Origin: Rathayibacter sp. VKM Ac-2857
GTDB lineage: Bacteria > Actinomycetota > Actinomycetes > Actinomycetales > Microbacteriaceae
DNA: 64,000 nucleotides
Direction of reading: 5' to 3'
NCBI RefSeq assembly: GCF_013205025.1
Contig: NZ_JABMLE010000005.1
Location: 1 to 64,000 of the forward strand
Part shown: piece after piece, positions 45,956 to 57,630 of the stretch
Layout of the letters: each line of letters starts with the position of its first letter
Numbering within the stretch: the first letter of the stretch is position 1
Notes under the pieces: model-generated
Told to the model about the DNA's origin: nothing
The model's database searches: none
Seen by the model: the letters and a program-made list of their open reading frames with translations, nothing else
Made by a program: the position numbers and the translations under genes

Positions 45956-46812
45956 CGCGGAGGGAGGACGTTCTGGCGCTGCCGTCCGAGGCCCTCGATG
46001 CCGAGCTCCATCACGTCGCCGGGCTGCAGCCAGATCGGGGGCTGGAAGCCCATCCCGACTCCGGGCGGGGTCCCGGTGTTGATCAGATCGCCGGGCTCCA
46101 GGACGAGGAACTGGCTGAGGTAGTGGACGATGAAGTAGGGGTCGAAGATCATCGTCGAGGTCGAGCCGGTCTGGCGGCGGACGCCGTTGACGTCGAGCCA
46201 CATGTCCAGCGACAGCACGTCGTCGATCTCGTCCGGGGTGACGAGCCAGGGACCCGCCGGGTTGAAGGTCTCGGCCGACTTGCCCTTGCTCCACTGGCCA
46301 CCGCGCTCGAGCTGGAAGGCGCGCTCGCTGACGTCGTTGACGGCGACGAAGCCCGCGATCGCTCCTCGGGCGTCCTCGACGGAGTCGAGGTAGCTGGTGC
46401 GGGCGCCGATGACGATGCCCAGCTCGACCTCCCAGTCGGGCTTCGTCGAGCCGCGGGGGATGCGGACGTCGTCGTCGGGGCCGATGAGCGTGTTGGGGGA
46501 CTTGGTGAAGAGGATCGGCTCGGAGGGGACCGCCTGCCCCGTCTCGGCCGCGTGATCGCTGTAGTTCAGGCCGATGCACAGGATCTGGTGCGGACGGGAG
46601 ATCGGGGCACCGACGCGCAGGCCGGCGAGCGGTGCGACGGCGCCGGAGGCGAGGCGGTCGGCGACGATCGGCCGCACGCGCTCGAGTCCCCCGGAACCGA
46701 AGAACCGCTCGTCGAAGTCGTCGACGACGTCCGAGAGGTCGATGTACGAGTCGTCCGATGCCAGCGCGGCGGGCTTCTCGGATCCGGCGGGGCCGATGCG
46801 GAGCAGTTTCAT
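45952..46812 (-). CDS. FAH-family hydrolase, probable 2,4-diketo-3-deoxy-sugar-acid hydrolase
   Basis: 286 residues from ATG 46812. The C-terminal FAH fold carries ILCIGLNYSDHAAETGQ, the metal-ligand pattern DWEVELGIVIGA and TSTMIFDPYFIVHYLSQFLVLEPGDLINTGTPPGVGMGF. Members cleave or decarboxylate 2,4-diketo acids. With the SDR and dehydrogenase genes in the same transcript and an IlvD-type dehydratase nearby, cleavage of 2,4-diketo-3-deoxy-L-fuconate or -rhamnonate to pyruvate and L-lactate (or of the pentonate analogue to pyruvate and glycolate) is the most likely reaction. The exact substrate is open. Confidence 0.84.
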   Translation of the reverse strand: MKLLRIGPAGSEKPAALASDDSYIDLSDVVDDFDERFFGSGGLERVRPIVADRLASGAVAPLAGLRVGAPISRPHQILCIGLNYSDHAAETGQAVPSEPILFTKSPNTLIGPDDDVRIPRGSTKPDWEVELGIVIGARTSYLDSVEDARGAIAGFVAVNDVSERAFQLERGGQWSKGKSAETFNPAGPWLVTPDEIDDVLSLDMWLDVNGVRRQTGSTSTMIFDPYFIVHYLSQFLVLEPGDLINTGTPPGVGMGFQPPIWLQPGDVMELGIEGLGRQRQNVLPPR

Positions 46813-46930
46813 GGTGTCCTCGGGGTTGAATCGTGGGAGGGGGCGACGCATCCGGCTGCATGCACCGCTCGACGGCGACCTCGCCGCCTCTCGGGGAGGG
46901 TCCACCCCGCAGACCCATGCTAGTCAGAGA

Positions 46931-46963
46931 TTCGGATTGTTGAACAGCTGTTCCGAGAATTGG
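46931..46963. promoter_or_regulatory. 33-bp motif shared with the IlvD promoter
   Basis: Core TGTTGAACAG followed by TTCCGAGAATTGG; outer TTCG and CCGA ends are inverted. It matches 48937-48969 at 24 of 33 positions and every difference is a transition. It lies about 120 bases upstream of the FAH-family start, so the two halves of the pathway are probably co-regulated. Confidence 0.55.
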
Positions 46964-47006
46964 GATTGCGCCGACTCGCCGCGCGGCCTGCTCCCGCTCT
47001 CCGTGC

Positions 47007-48767
47007 TCACGGGGCAGGGACCAGCACGGGTTCCCCCTCGGTGATCCCCGTCTCCCCGAACGAGTCCACCGCGACCCAGTAGTCCCGTCCTGCCGTGAGG
47101 GTCGGAAGCTGCAACCGGGTCCGGTCGTAGACCATCCACGAGTGGTAGAGCTTGTCGGGAGCGAGTCCGTAGCGGACGTTGTACCCGTCCGCTCCCGCGA
47201 CGGGCACCCATTGGAGCTCGGCGGTCAGCTGGTCGACCCGGGCGGACATCACCTCGACGTCGACCGGCAGAGGCCCCTCCTTCGTTCCGAAGACCCGGAG
47301 GCCGCTGACGGCGAACGGCGATCCGAAGGGCATCCTGCCCGCGGTGACCCGGACGAAGCGCGCCGGGCGCGGACTCTCGAGCACGGTCATGCGGTGAGGA
47401 GCATCGACTCCGGAACCGCGCGTGTCCGAGATGGCCTGCCACACCACGCCGTCCTCCGACACCTCGATGAGCATCTCGGTGGGCTCGGAGTCGGGATACA
47501 CGGCGCGGAGGGCGTCGATGACCGGCCTCCCGTCCGCACAGCGAGGCGCGAAACGGGCCACACCCGCGTCGGCGAGATTGACCTGGATCGCCGCGACCAC
47601 GCGATCCTCGCCGAGATCGACCTGGATCCACTCGCCCTCCTCGGGCGAGCCCGCCGTCCACCAGCTCCGGATGTCCTCGTTCACCGCCAGAGACCCCGGG
47701 CGACCGTCGGCCTCGGAGGAGGTGACGACGCTCTTGTGATAGGAGAGCAGCATCCATCCGGCGAACGCGTCGCGCCACGGGTCGAACGGACCGTCGGGCA
47801 CCACCATCGGGTAGTCCGCGAAGTTCTGGTTGCAGAACAAGACGCCGTCGGCGTCGAAGCCGGCGGGGAACAGACCGATCCGGCGCTCGAAGACGTGGTT
47901 CACCGAGATGCGCATCGTCGCGGTGTGCCACCAGTTGCCGTGGACGTCCTGGAACGTGCTGCCGTGACCGGCGCCGGTGACGAAGCCACCGGGCTTGGAG
48001 GAGTAGGGATTGTGCGGCGAGGGCTCGAACGGCCCGAGCGGCGACGAGGCCGTGACGACGCCGTCCGCGTAGGCGCTGCTCTGGGTGGCCGGGGCGGCGT
48101 ACTGGAGGTGGTACCGATCACCGTGCCGCGTCATCCACGCACCCTCGAGGAAGGGACCGTCGCCGAGGATCGCGTCCGAGATCCGATCGACGAGGGTCGG
48201 TGACGTCTCCCGCACGGAGTCCCCTCCCCTGCGCTCCCATCCGTGCCGGCCCGCATCCGACGAGATCAGATCCCGGCGCTCGCCCCTCCCCTGGAAGGTC
48301 GACGGGTCGACTTCCCTCCCGCGCACCGGCGCCCGGCTCGAGCAGCCCCAGTAGAGGTACGTCCTCCCGTCGTCGTCCTGGAACAGGTGGGGGTCCCAGA
48401 ACGGGAAGCCGCCCGTGGCGATCTCGGTGAAGTCGTCCTCGAGCGGATCGACGCTGCGGAAGATCGGGGACGCCCGCAGCCGCCGGGACGCGCAGATGTA
48501 GAGCGCTCCGTCGATCACGCTCACATCGGGCGCGTAGTCGAGGGCGGGCAGCCTGTCCGTGCTCCGGAACGACCAGGTGCGCAGATCCGACGAGTGGAAG
48601 AACCCGCGCGACAGGGAGACGAAGAGGTAGTACCTCCCCCGGAACAGGACCACGGACGGGTCCGCTCCCTCACGGTGCACGGACCTCCGCCCGAGGAGCG
48701 GACGGACGTCCTGATAGCGGTAGGGCAGGTCCACCGGATTGCAGACGACAGCGGGAGGCAGTGGCAC
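47007..48767 (-). CDS. GH43-like glycosidase with CBM32-like and FN3 domains
   Basis: 586 residues from ATG 48767. Residues ~1-330 form a five-bladed propeller: REGADPSVVLFRGRYYLFVS carries the first catalytic Asp of GH43, FPFWDPHLFQDDDGRTYLYWG the pKa-modulating Asp, and DGPFLEGAWMTRHGDRYHL the acid Glu. Residues ~350-480 resemble an F5/8 discoidin carbohydrate-binding domain (EWIQVDLGEDRVVAAIQVNLAD), and the C-terminal ~90 are fibronectin type III-like. There is no signal peptide. It diverges from the IlvD gene and probably supplies sugar for the adjacent pathway (arabino-, xylo-, fuco- or galactosides). Confidence 0.8.
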   Translation of the reverse strand: MPLPPAVVCNPVDLPYRYQDVRPLLGRRSVHREGADPSVVLFRGRYYLFVSLSRGFFHSSDLRTWSFRSTDRLPALDYAPDVSVIDGALYICASRRLRASPIFRSVDPLEDDFTEIATGGFPFWDPHLFQDDDGRTYLYWGCSSRAPVRGREVDPSTFQGRGERRDLISSDAGRHGWERRGGDSVRETSPTLVDRISDAILGDGPFLEGAWMTRHGDRYHLQYAAPATQSSAYADGVVTASSPLGPFEPSPHNPYSSKPGGFVTGAGHGSTFQDVHGNWWHTATMRISVNHVFERRIGLFPAGFDADGVLFCNQNFADYPMVVPDGPFDPWRDAFAGWMLLSYHKSVVTSSEADGRPGSLAVNEDIRSWWTAGSPEEGEWIQVDLGEDRVVAAIQVNLADAGVARFAPRCADGRPVIDALRAVYPDSEPTEMLIEVSEDGVVWQAISDTRGSGVDAPHRMTVLESPRPARFVRVTAGRMPFGSPFAVSGLRVFGTKEGPLPVDVEVMSARVDQLTAELQWVPVAGADGYNVRYGLAPDKLYHSWMVYDRTRLQLPTLTAGRDYWVAVDSFGETGITEGEPVLVPAP

Positions 48768-48936
48768 GGGATCCGTCCTTCACGAGCGCTGAGGCGAGGT
48801 GCACGCGGGAGGGAGACTTCCCGGCTCCGCCGTCGGCACCACGGCGCAGCGAGGCGGATCAGCCGGACGAGCTGCGGAGTGGGATTCCCGGGTCGACCGG
48901 CGCTCCGCCCGGGTGCGGGGCTATGCTAGCCCTAGT

Positions 48937-48969
48937 TTCGAACTGCTAAACAGTCATTCCGAAAGTTGG
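48937..48969. promoter_or_regulatory. 33-bp motif shared with the FAH-operon upstream region
   Basis: Core TGCTAAACAG followed by TTCCGAAAGTTGG, with outer TTTCG...CGAAA arms. It ends 8 bases before the IlvD start codon in the IlvD/GH43 divergent gap, so it may control both genes. Confidence 0.55.
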
Positions 48970-48976
48970 CAAAGCA

Positions 48977-50695
48977 ATGGCGTCTCACCTCCGAAGCTCC
49001 GAGTGGTACAGCGGCGACGACCGGAACGCGTACATCCATCGCGCGTGGATGCGACGGGGAGCGCCGTCCAGCGCCTTCGAGGGCCGCCCGCAGATCGCGA
49101 TCGCCAACACCGCGTCGGATCTGACCCCGTGCAACTCCCACCTCGACGAGGTCGCGCAGGCGGTGAAGAACGGCGTGTACGAGGCCGGTGGGATCCCCCT
49201 CAACCTGCCGGTCGTCTCCCTCGGTGAGACCCAGGTGCGCCCCACCGCGATGCTGTGGCGGAACATGGCGGCCATGGCGACGGAGGAGATGCTCCGCGCG
49301 AACCCCATCGACGGCGTCGTCCTCCTCGGCGGCTGCGACAAGACGATCCCGTCCCTCCTCATGGCGGCGGCCTCCGTCGACCTCCCCGCTGTCGTGGTGC
49401 CGGGCGGCCCGATGATCACCGGGACGTTCCGGGGCCAGGACCTGGGCTGCGGCACGGACGTCTGGCGGCTGAGCGAGGAGGTGCGCGCCGGAGAGCTGCG
49501 GCCGAGCGACTTCCTGAAGTCCGAGTCGTCGATGATCCGCAGCAAGGGCCACTGCAACACGATGGGGACCGCGTCGACGATGGCGCTCGTGGCGGAGGCG
49601 CTCGGCACGATCCTCCCGGGCCTGGCAGGCACACCGGCTCCCGACAGCCGGCTCCTCGAGGCCGCTCACGAGACCGGACGCCTCGCCGTAGAACTCGTGC
49701 GCCAGGACCGCCGCCCGAGCACGTTCCTCACCAAGGCCAGCTTCCACAATGCGATCGTGGCCCTCGCCGCGATCGGCGGATCGACGAACGCGGTGGTCCA
49801 CCTGCTCGCCATCGCCGGCAGACTCGGCATCGACCTCACCATCGACGACTTCGACCGCATCGGCGCAGACGTCCCGCTGCTGGTGAACCTGCAGCCGGCC
49901 GGACGCTACCTCATGGACGACTTCCACCGGGCGGGCGGGTTCCTCGCCGTGCTCCGCCAGGTGAAGGACCTCCTCGATCCCGATGCGCTGACCATCACCG
50001 GGCAGCCACTCGTCGATTACCTCGACGACGCCCGCGTCTGGGACGCGGACGTCATCATGCCCAGGGACGCCCCGCTGATCCCGCGCGCGGGGATCTCCGT
50101 CCTGCGTGGCAGCCTCGCGCCGGGCGGCGCCATCATCAAGCCCGCCGCCGCCTCCCCTCACCTGCTGAAGCACCGCGGTCCGGCGGTCGTCTTCCACAGC
50201 ATCGAGGACTTCCACGCCCGGATCGACGACCCGGACCTCGACATCGACGAGAACTCGATCATGGTGCTCCGCGGCTGCGGCCCGAAGGGCTACCCCGGGA
50301 TGCCCGAGGTGTCGAACATGCCGCTGCCGAAGAAGCTGCTCGAGCGCGGCGTCCGCGACATGGTCCGCATCTGCGACGGCCGGATGAGCGGCACCGCCTA
50401 CGGCACCGTCGTCCTCCACGTCACACCGGAGGCCGCAGCGGGTGGTCCGCTGGCACTGGTGCGCACCGGGGACAGCATCCTCCTCGACGTCCGCGCCGGG
50501 CGCCTCGAGCTCGAGGTGCCGGCGGAGGAGCTCGCCGCCCGGACCCCCGACGAGCAGACCGTGCAGGCGTACGCGAACCCGCGCAGCGGCTGGGAGCGCC
50601 TCTACGTCGACCACGTCCTCCAGGCCGACACCGGCGCCGACCTCGACTTCCTGCGCGGCTCGCGCGGATCGGACGTGTCCCGTGAGTCGCACTGA
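48977..50695 (+). CDS. IlvD/Edd-family sugar-acid dehydratase (arabonate/fuconate type)
   Basis: 572 residues. The N-terminus LRSSEWYSGDDRNAYIHRAWMRRGAP is typical of sugar-acid dehydratases such as L-arabinonate dehydratase rather than of IlvD proper. Fe-S ligands are Cys52 (TPCNSH), Cys120 (GGCDKT) and Cys193 (GHCNTMGTAST). The C-terminus has RGCGPKGYPGMPEVSNMPLPKKLLERGVRDMVRICDGRMSGTAYGT. It dehydrates an aldonate to a 2-keto-3-deoxy acid, feeding the SDR and FAH-family steps. The substrate could be L-fuconate or L-arabonate. The end overlaps the next gene by 14 bases. Confidence 0.87.
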   Translation: MASHLRSSEWYSGDDRNAYIHRAWMRRGAPSSAFEGRPQIAIANTASDLTPCNSHLDEVAQAVKNGVYEAGGIPLNLPVVSLGETQVRPTAMLWRNMAAMATEEMLRANPIDGVVLLGGCDKTIPSLLMAAASVDLPAVVVPGGPMITGTFRGQDLGCGTDVWRLSEEVRAGELRPSDFLKSESSMIRSKGHCNTMGTASTMALVAEALGTILPGLAGTPAPDSRLLEAAHETGRLAVELVRQDRRPSTFLTKASFHNAIVALAAIGGSTNAVVHLLAIAGRLGIDLTIDDFDRIGADVPLLVNLQPAGRYLMDDFHRAGGFLAVLRQVKDLLDPDALTITGQPLVDYLDDARVWDADVIMPRDAPLIPRAGISVLRGSLAPGGAIIKPAAASPHLLKHRGPAVVFHSIEDFHARIDDPDLDIDENSIMVLRGCGPKGYPGMPEVSNMPLPKKLLERGVRDMVRICDGRMSGTAYGTVVLHVTPEAAAGGPLALVRTGDSILLDVRAGRLELEVPAEELAARTPDEQTVQAYANPRSGWERLYVDHVLQADTGADLDFLRGSRGSDVSRESH

Positions 50696-53507
50696 GCGCT
50701 CGACCACTCTCGCGCCCGTGTCCGATGCGCTGATCGCCGAGCTAGAGGTGGCCGCGCCAGGAGGAGTCGCCACTCGCGCGACCGACCGACTCGCCTCCGC
50801 CCACGACGCCTCGCACTACCAGCTGACCCCGCAGGCGGTCGTCACCCCCTCCTCCGCCCGCCAGGTGGCGGACGTGCTGGCCGCCTCCCGCCGCCGCGGC
50901 GTGCCCGTGACCTTCCGCTCCGGCGGGACGAGCCTCAGTGGACAGGCCGGCTCCTCGGGCGTCCTCCTCGACACCCGTCGGCACTTCCGCTCCATCGAGG
51001 TCCTCGAGGGAGGAGCTCTGGTCCGCTCCGGCCCGGGAGCGACCGTCCGCGCCGTGAACACCCGGCTCGCGCGCTACAAGCGCAAGCTCGGCCCCGACCC
51101 CGCGAGCGAGATCGCCTGCACCATCGGCGGCGTCATCGCCAACAACTCCAGCGGCATGGCCTGCGGGATCACCGGCAACACCTACCGCACCCTCGCGTCC
51201 GCGGTCCTCGTCCTGCCGAGCGGCACGATCGTCGACACCTCCGCTGCGGACGCGGACGAGCAGCTGCACCGCGCCGAGCCCGCTCTCGCGCAGGGACTCC
51301 TGCGCCTGCGGGACCGGGTCCGCGCGGACCCCGCCTCCCTCGACACGATCCGTGCGCTCTACTCGATCAAGAACACGATGGGGTACGGCCTCAACTCCTT
51401 CCTCGACCACGACAGCGCGATCGACCTCCTCGCCCACCTCGTGATCGGGAGCGAGGGCACGCTGGCCTTCGTCGCGGAAGCCGTCTTCCGGACGGTGCCC
51501 GTCCACTCCTCCGTCGCCACCGGCCTTCTCGTGTTCCCGGATCTCGCGGCCGCGACCAGCTCCCTCCCCGCACTCGTCGCCGCGGGCTTCGCCACGATCG
51601 AGCTGCTGGACGCCACCAGCCTCCGAGTCGCCCAGCGCGACCCCGAGGCGACCGCCGACCTCCTCGCGCTGCGCGTCGTCGACCAGGCCGCGCTGCTCGT
51701 CGAGTACCAGGAGGACTCAGGGGAGTCGCTCGCCGTCCGCCTGGCTCAGGCGGTGGAGGTCCTCGCGACTCTGCCGCTCGCCGGGGAGGCGGTCCTCAGT
51801 ACCGATCCCGTCCGCCGGGCTCAGCTGTGGCACATCCGGAAAGGCCTGTACACGCTCGTCGCCGGCGCGAGACCCTCGGGGACGACGGCGCTCCTCGAGG
51901 ACATCGCGGTACCGGTCGAGAAGCTGTACGGCACCTGCACCGAGCTCATCCGGCTCTTCGACCGGCACGGTTACGAGGACAGCGTGATCTTCGGGCACGC
52001 CAAGGACGGCAACATCCACTTCATGCTCAACGAGCGCTTCGACGACCCCGTCTCGCTCCGGCGCTACGAGGCGTTCACGGAGGAGATGGTCGCCCTCGTC
52101 CTCTCGCAGGGAGGGACTCTGAAGGCCGAGCACGGAACGGGCCGGATCATGGCTCCCTTCGTGCGTCGCCAGTACGGCGACGAGCTCTACGACGTGATGC
52201 TCGGCGTGAAGGCGCTCGTCGACCCCGACGGCCTGCTGAACCCCGGCGTGCTCCTGAACGAGGATCCCGATTCGCACATCCGCGACCTCAAGACCACTCC
52301 CACGGTCGAGGAGGAGGTCGACCGCTGCGTCGAGTGCGGGTACTGCGAGCCGGTCTGCCCGAGCAAGGACATCACCACCACCCCGCGCGAGCGGATCGTG
52401 CTGCGCCGCGAGATCGCCCGGGCGAAGGAGGCCGGCGACACCGTCCTGCTCCGGACCCTCGAGAAGGAGTACGAGTACGACGCCGTCGAGACCTGCGCCG
52501 TCGACGGGATGTGCCAGACCGCGTGCCCGGTGCTCATCAACACCGGCGATCTCACCCGTCGGCTCCGCGCCGAGAGCGCCGACGCCCTCAGTCAGGGAGG
52601 CTGGAAGGCGCTCGCGAAGAACTGGGACGCGGTCAGTCGCGGCGGCGGGATCGCGCTCTCGGTCGCCAAGAAGGTGCCGTCGGTCCTGCCCGCGCTCGCG
52701 ACGGCCGCAGCACGCGCGGTGATCAGCCACGACGTCATGCCGCAGTACTCGAGCGAGCTCCCCGGCGGCGGTCGCCGGCGGCCCGTGCTCACCGCTGACG
52801 AGCCCGTCGCCGTGTACTTCTCGAGCTGCACGACGACCATGTTCGGCTCGGAGGGAGGCGGAGGCGTGGGCGAGTCCTTCGTCCGGCTCTGCGAGCGCGC
52901 GGGGGTCGCGATCTCGACCCCCGACGATCTGCCCTCACTCTGCTGCGGGACGCCGTGGAAGTCGAAGGGACTGACACAGGGGTACGCGGTGATGAAGGAC
53001 CGGGTCGCCGCGTCGCTGCTCCGGGCGACCCGGGGAGGCGCACTGCCGGTCGTCTGCGATGCGTCGTCCTGCACCGAGGGGCTCCACGTCCTCCTCGAGA
53101 GCGCCGGCGAGCTCGGCATCCGGGTCGTCGACGCGGTGGCGTTCGTGGACGAGACCGTCCTGCCCCGGCTCCCCGAGGCGTCGAAGGTCTCCTCCCTCGC
53201 CCTGCACCCCACCTGCTCCTCGAAGAGGCTCGGGATCGACGGTGCGCTGTCGCGGGTGGCCGCGGCCGCCGCGGACGACGTGCTGATCCCCGAGGACTGG
53301 GGCTGCTGCGCCTTCGCGGGCGACCGCGGCATGCTGCACCCCGAGCTCACGGCCTCGGCGACCGGTCCGGAGGCGGAGGAGGTGCGGCGCGCGGACGCCG
53401 CCGTGCACGCCTCCGTGAACCGCACGTGCGAACTCGGCATGACGCGGGCGACGGGCGAGCCGTACCGTCACGTCCTCCAGGTGCTGGACGACGTGACCCG
53501 CTCCTGA
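50682..53507 (+). CDS. FAD and Fe-S 2-hydroxyacid (lactate/glycolate) dehydrogenase
   Basis: 941 residues from GTG 50682, inside the end of the dehydratase gene. It is a fusion. The N-terminal FAD_binding_4 domain (TPSSARQVADVLAASRRRGVPVTFRSGGTSLSGQA, IACTIGGVIANNSSGMACG) is followed by the FAD-oxidase C domain (GHAKDGNIHFMLNERFDD). Next is a dicluster ferredoxin domain, CVECGYCEPVCPS and CAVDGMCQTACP, and two CCG domains (LCCGTPWKSKG, DWGCCAFAGDRG). This is the layout of membrane-associated D-lactate/glycolate dehydrogenases. Coupling to the sugar-acid dehydratase fits oxidation of the lactate or glycolate released by the FAH-family hydrolase. Stereospecificity cannot be read from the sequence. 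Confidence 0.85.
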   Translation: MSRTERSTTLAPVSDALIAELEVAAPGGVATRATDRLASAHDASHYQLTPQAVVTPSSARQVADVLAASRRRGVPVTFRSGGTSLSGQAGSSGVLLDTRRHFRSIEVLEGGALVRSGPGATVRAVNTRLARYKRKLGPDPASEIACTIGGVIANNSSGMACGITGNTYRTLASAVLVLPSGTIVDTSAADADEQLHRAEPALAQGLLRLRDRVRADPASLDTIRALYSIKNTMGYGLNSFLDHDSAIDLLAHLVIGSEGTLAFVAEAVFRTVPVHSSVATGLLVFPDLAAATSSLPALVAAGFATIELLDATSLRVAQRDPEATADLLALRVVDQAALLVEYQEDSGESLAVRLAQAVEVLATLPLAGEAVLSTDPVRRAQLWHIRKGLYTLVAGARPSGTTALLEDIAVPVEKLYGTCTELIRLFDRHGYEDSVIFGHAKDGNIHFMLNERFDDPVSLRRYEAFTEEMVALVLSQGGTLKAEHGTGRIMAPFVRRQYGDELYDVMLGVKALVDPDGLLNPGVLLNEDPDSHIRDLKTTPTVEEEVDRCVECGYCEPVCPSKDITTTPRERIVLRREIARAKEAGDTVLLRTLEKEYEYDAVETCAVDGMCQTACPVLINTGDLTRRLRAESADALSQGGWKALAKNWDAVSRGGGIALSVAKKVPSVLPALATAAARAVISHDVMPQYSSELPGGGRRRPVLTADEPVAVYFSSCTTTMFGSEGGGGVGESFVRLCERAGVAISTPDDLPSLCCGTPWKSKGLTQGYAVMKDRVAASLLRATRGGALPVVCDASSCTEGLHVLLESAGELGIRVVDAVAFVDETVLPRLPEASKVSSLALHPTCSSKRLGIDGALSRVAAAAADDVLIPEDWGCCAFAGDRGMLHPELTASATGPEAEEVRRADAAVHASVNRTCELGMTRATGEPYRHVLQVLDDVTRS

Positions 53508-53534
53508 ACGGGGAGGCGCTGAGCGCCTCCCCGT
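53508..53534. terminator. Bidirectional terminator between convergent genes
   Basis: ACGGGGAGGCGC (53508-53519), loop TGA, GCGCCTCCCCGT (53523-53534), a perfect 12-bp stem filling the gap between the stop codons of the dehydrogenase and the leftward RamB-type gene. Confidence 0.8.
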
Positions 53535-53535
53535 G

Positions 53536-54996
53536 TCACGAGCGGGCGTGCCGTTCGAGGTAGCTGTAGATCTCGGCCTCGTCCACGCCCGGGAACCGCC
53601 CGGTCGGCAGCGAGGCGAGGATCTGCGCGTGCAGTCGGGCGCTCGGCCACGCCTTGCCCGCCCACCGCGCCTCGAGGTCGCTCGGCGGACGTCGGCAGCA
53701 CGACGGGTCGGGACAGGTGGACGTCTGCCGGTGCGTGGTCTCCCTGCCGCGGAACCATCGGGCGTCGTCGAACGGCACGCCGAAGGTGATCGCGAACGGC
53801 CCCTGGGTCGACTGGCCCGTCTGCACGGACGCCCAGTAGGTGCCGACGGGGGTGTCGGTGTACTGCCGGTACTCGGTCGTGCGGTGCGCCATCTCGGCGG
53901 CTCTGCGGGCTCCCCACCTGCGGCACACGATCTGCCCCTCCACCGCCCCCGTGACGTCGACGGGCAGCGGGAGGTCGTCGTTCTCGTACGCCTTCAGCAC
54001 CTCGCCGTCCGCTCCGACCCGGAGGAAGTGGACGCGGATGCCGAAGTGCTCGGTCATGAGGTTCGTCATCCGCAGCGCCGCGGCCTCGTGAGTCACGCCG
54101 AACGCGTCCCGGAAGTCCTCGACGGCCAGATCGCGCGCCGTCTTCCGGTTCGCGAGGAACTCGACCGACTGACGCTGCGGCATCAGGCAGGCGGCGGCGA
54201 AGTAGTTGATCTCGAGCCGCTGATGGAGGAAGTCGGCGTAGGACTCGGGCGGCGTGTGCCCGAGGAGCTGGTGGGCGACCGCCTGGAGCGCGATCGACCG
54301 CAGGCCGTGCCCGCCCGGGATCGACGCCGGCGGGAGGTAGATGCGCCCGTTCTCCACGTCCGTGATGCTCCGAGTGGAGCGCGGGAGATCGTCCACGTAG
54401 ACGACCTCGAGTCCGAGCTGCTCGACCATCAGGTGCACTTCGCGATGGGTGAGCGCGCCCGAGACGTGCCCGACCGCGCGGAGGCGCTCCTCGGCCAGGC
54501 CCTCGATCTCGGGCAGGTGGTTGTTCCGAGTGCGCATCGCGGCGCGCTGCTGGGTGTTCCGCAGGCGCGCCTCCTCCGGCGTCGCCGACGCCGTCCGCAC
54601 ACGGCGTTCGAGCTCGCGGTGCAGCCCGACGAGGACCTCGAGCACGTCGTCCGAGATGCCGCGCCCTACCTTCACCGCGGGCAGACCCAGTCCCGAGAAC
54701 GAGGGCGAGTCCTGGAAGCGCCGCAGCTCCAGCTCGAGGCCCGAGCGGTCGTTCGGGGCCTCGAGCCTGATGAGCTCCTCGACGGACACTCCGAGCACGC
54801 GGGCGAACGCCGGCAGCTCGGACGGACGCGGCTCCCGGTGCCCGTTCTCGATCAAGGAGATCCGGCTGGCGCTCGTGCCCAGCGCGGCGGCGAGGTCGTC
54901 CAGGGTCATCCCCGCGCCGGTGCGGTAGTGGCGGAGACGCGCGCCGAGCACCAGGGCGTGGTCGTCGTCGGCGGGGAGGGGTCGGACGGGAGGCAC
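53536..54996 (-). CDS. ramB: RamB-type regulator (XRE HTH plus IrrE-like and DUF2083 domains)
   Basis: 486 residues, close to RamB of Corynebacterium. The HTH is LGARLRHYRTGAGMTLDDLAAALGTSASRISLIENGHREPRPSELPAFARVLGV (residues ~17-70). A middle IrrE-like segment follows (GLRSIALQAVAHQLLGHTPPESYADFLHQRLEINYFAAACLMP) in which HExxH is not conserved (AHQLLGH), then the DUF2083 short-chain-acyl-regulator domain with a Cys-rich CPDPSCC stretch. In corynebacteria RamB controls acetate and gluconeogenic genes. It is divergent from ppsA and probably regulates that operon. Confidence 0.85.
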   Translation of the reverse strand: MPPVRPLPADDDHALVLGARLRHYRTGAGMTLDDLAAALGTSASRISLIENGHREPRPSELPAFARVLGVSVEELIRLEAPNDRSGLELELRRFQDSPSFSGLGLPAVKVGRGISDDVLEVLVGLHRELERRVRTASATPEEARLRNTQQRAAMRTRNNHLPEIEGLAEERLRAVGHVSGALTHREVHLMVEQLGLEVVYVDDLPRSTRSITDVENGRIYLPPASIPGGHGLRSIALQAVAHQLLGHTPPESYADFLHQRLEINYFAAACLMPQRQSVEFLANRKTARDLAVEDFRDAFGVTHEAAALRMTNLMTEHFGIRVHFLRVGADGEVLKAYENDDLPLPVDVTGAVEGQIVCRRWGARRAAEMAHRTTEYRQYTDTPVGTYWASVQTGQSTQGPFAITFGVPFDDARWFRGRETTHRQTSTCPDPSCCRRPPSDLEARWAGKAWPSARLHAQILASLPTGRFPGVDEAEIYSYLERHARS

Positions 54997-55245
54997 GAGA
55001 AGCGCTCCTTCACACGGTGCGTCGGGCGGAGCACGATCCGGGGCGGGTCGGCGTCACGGGCAGGAACGGCCCGTCCGTCCGGCCGCGTCGCCGCGGATCG
55101 GAGGAAGGACTCGGGCTCGCGATCGTCTCGCTTGACGAAAGCGCAAGAACCGGAGTTCTTCACGCCAGCCGATCGGGTCGACGGCCCGAGTAACAGACCA
55201 CCATCAGTTTGACCGACGTTCCACCAAACGAAAAGGGCCACGCCA

Positions 55246-57626
<2,381 letters not shown>

Positions 57627-57630
<4 letters not shown>

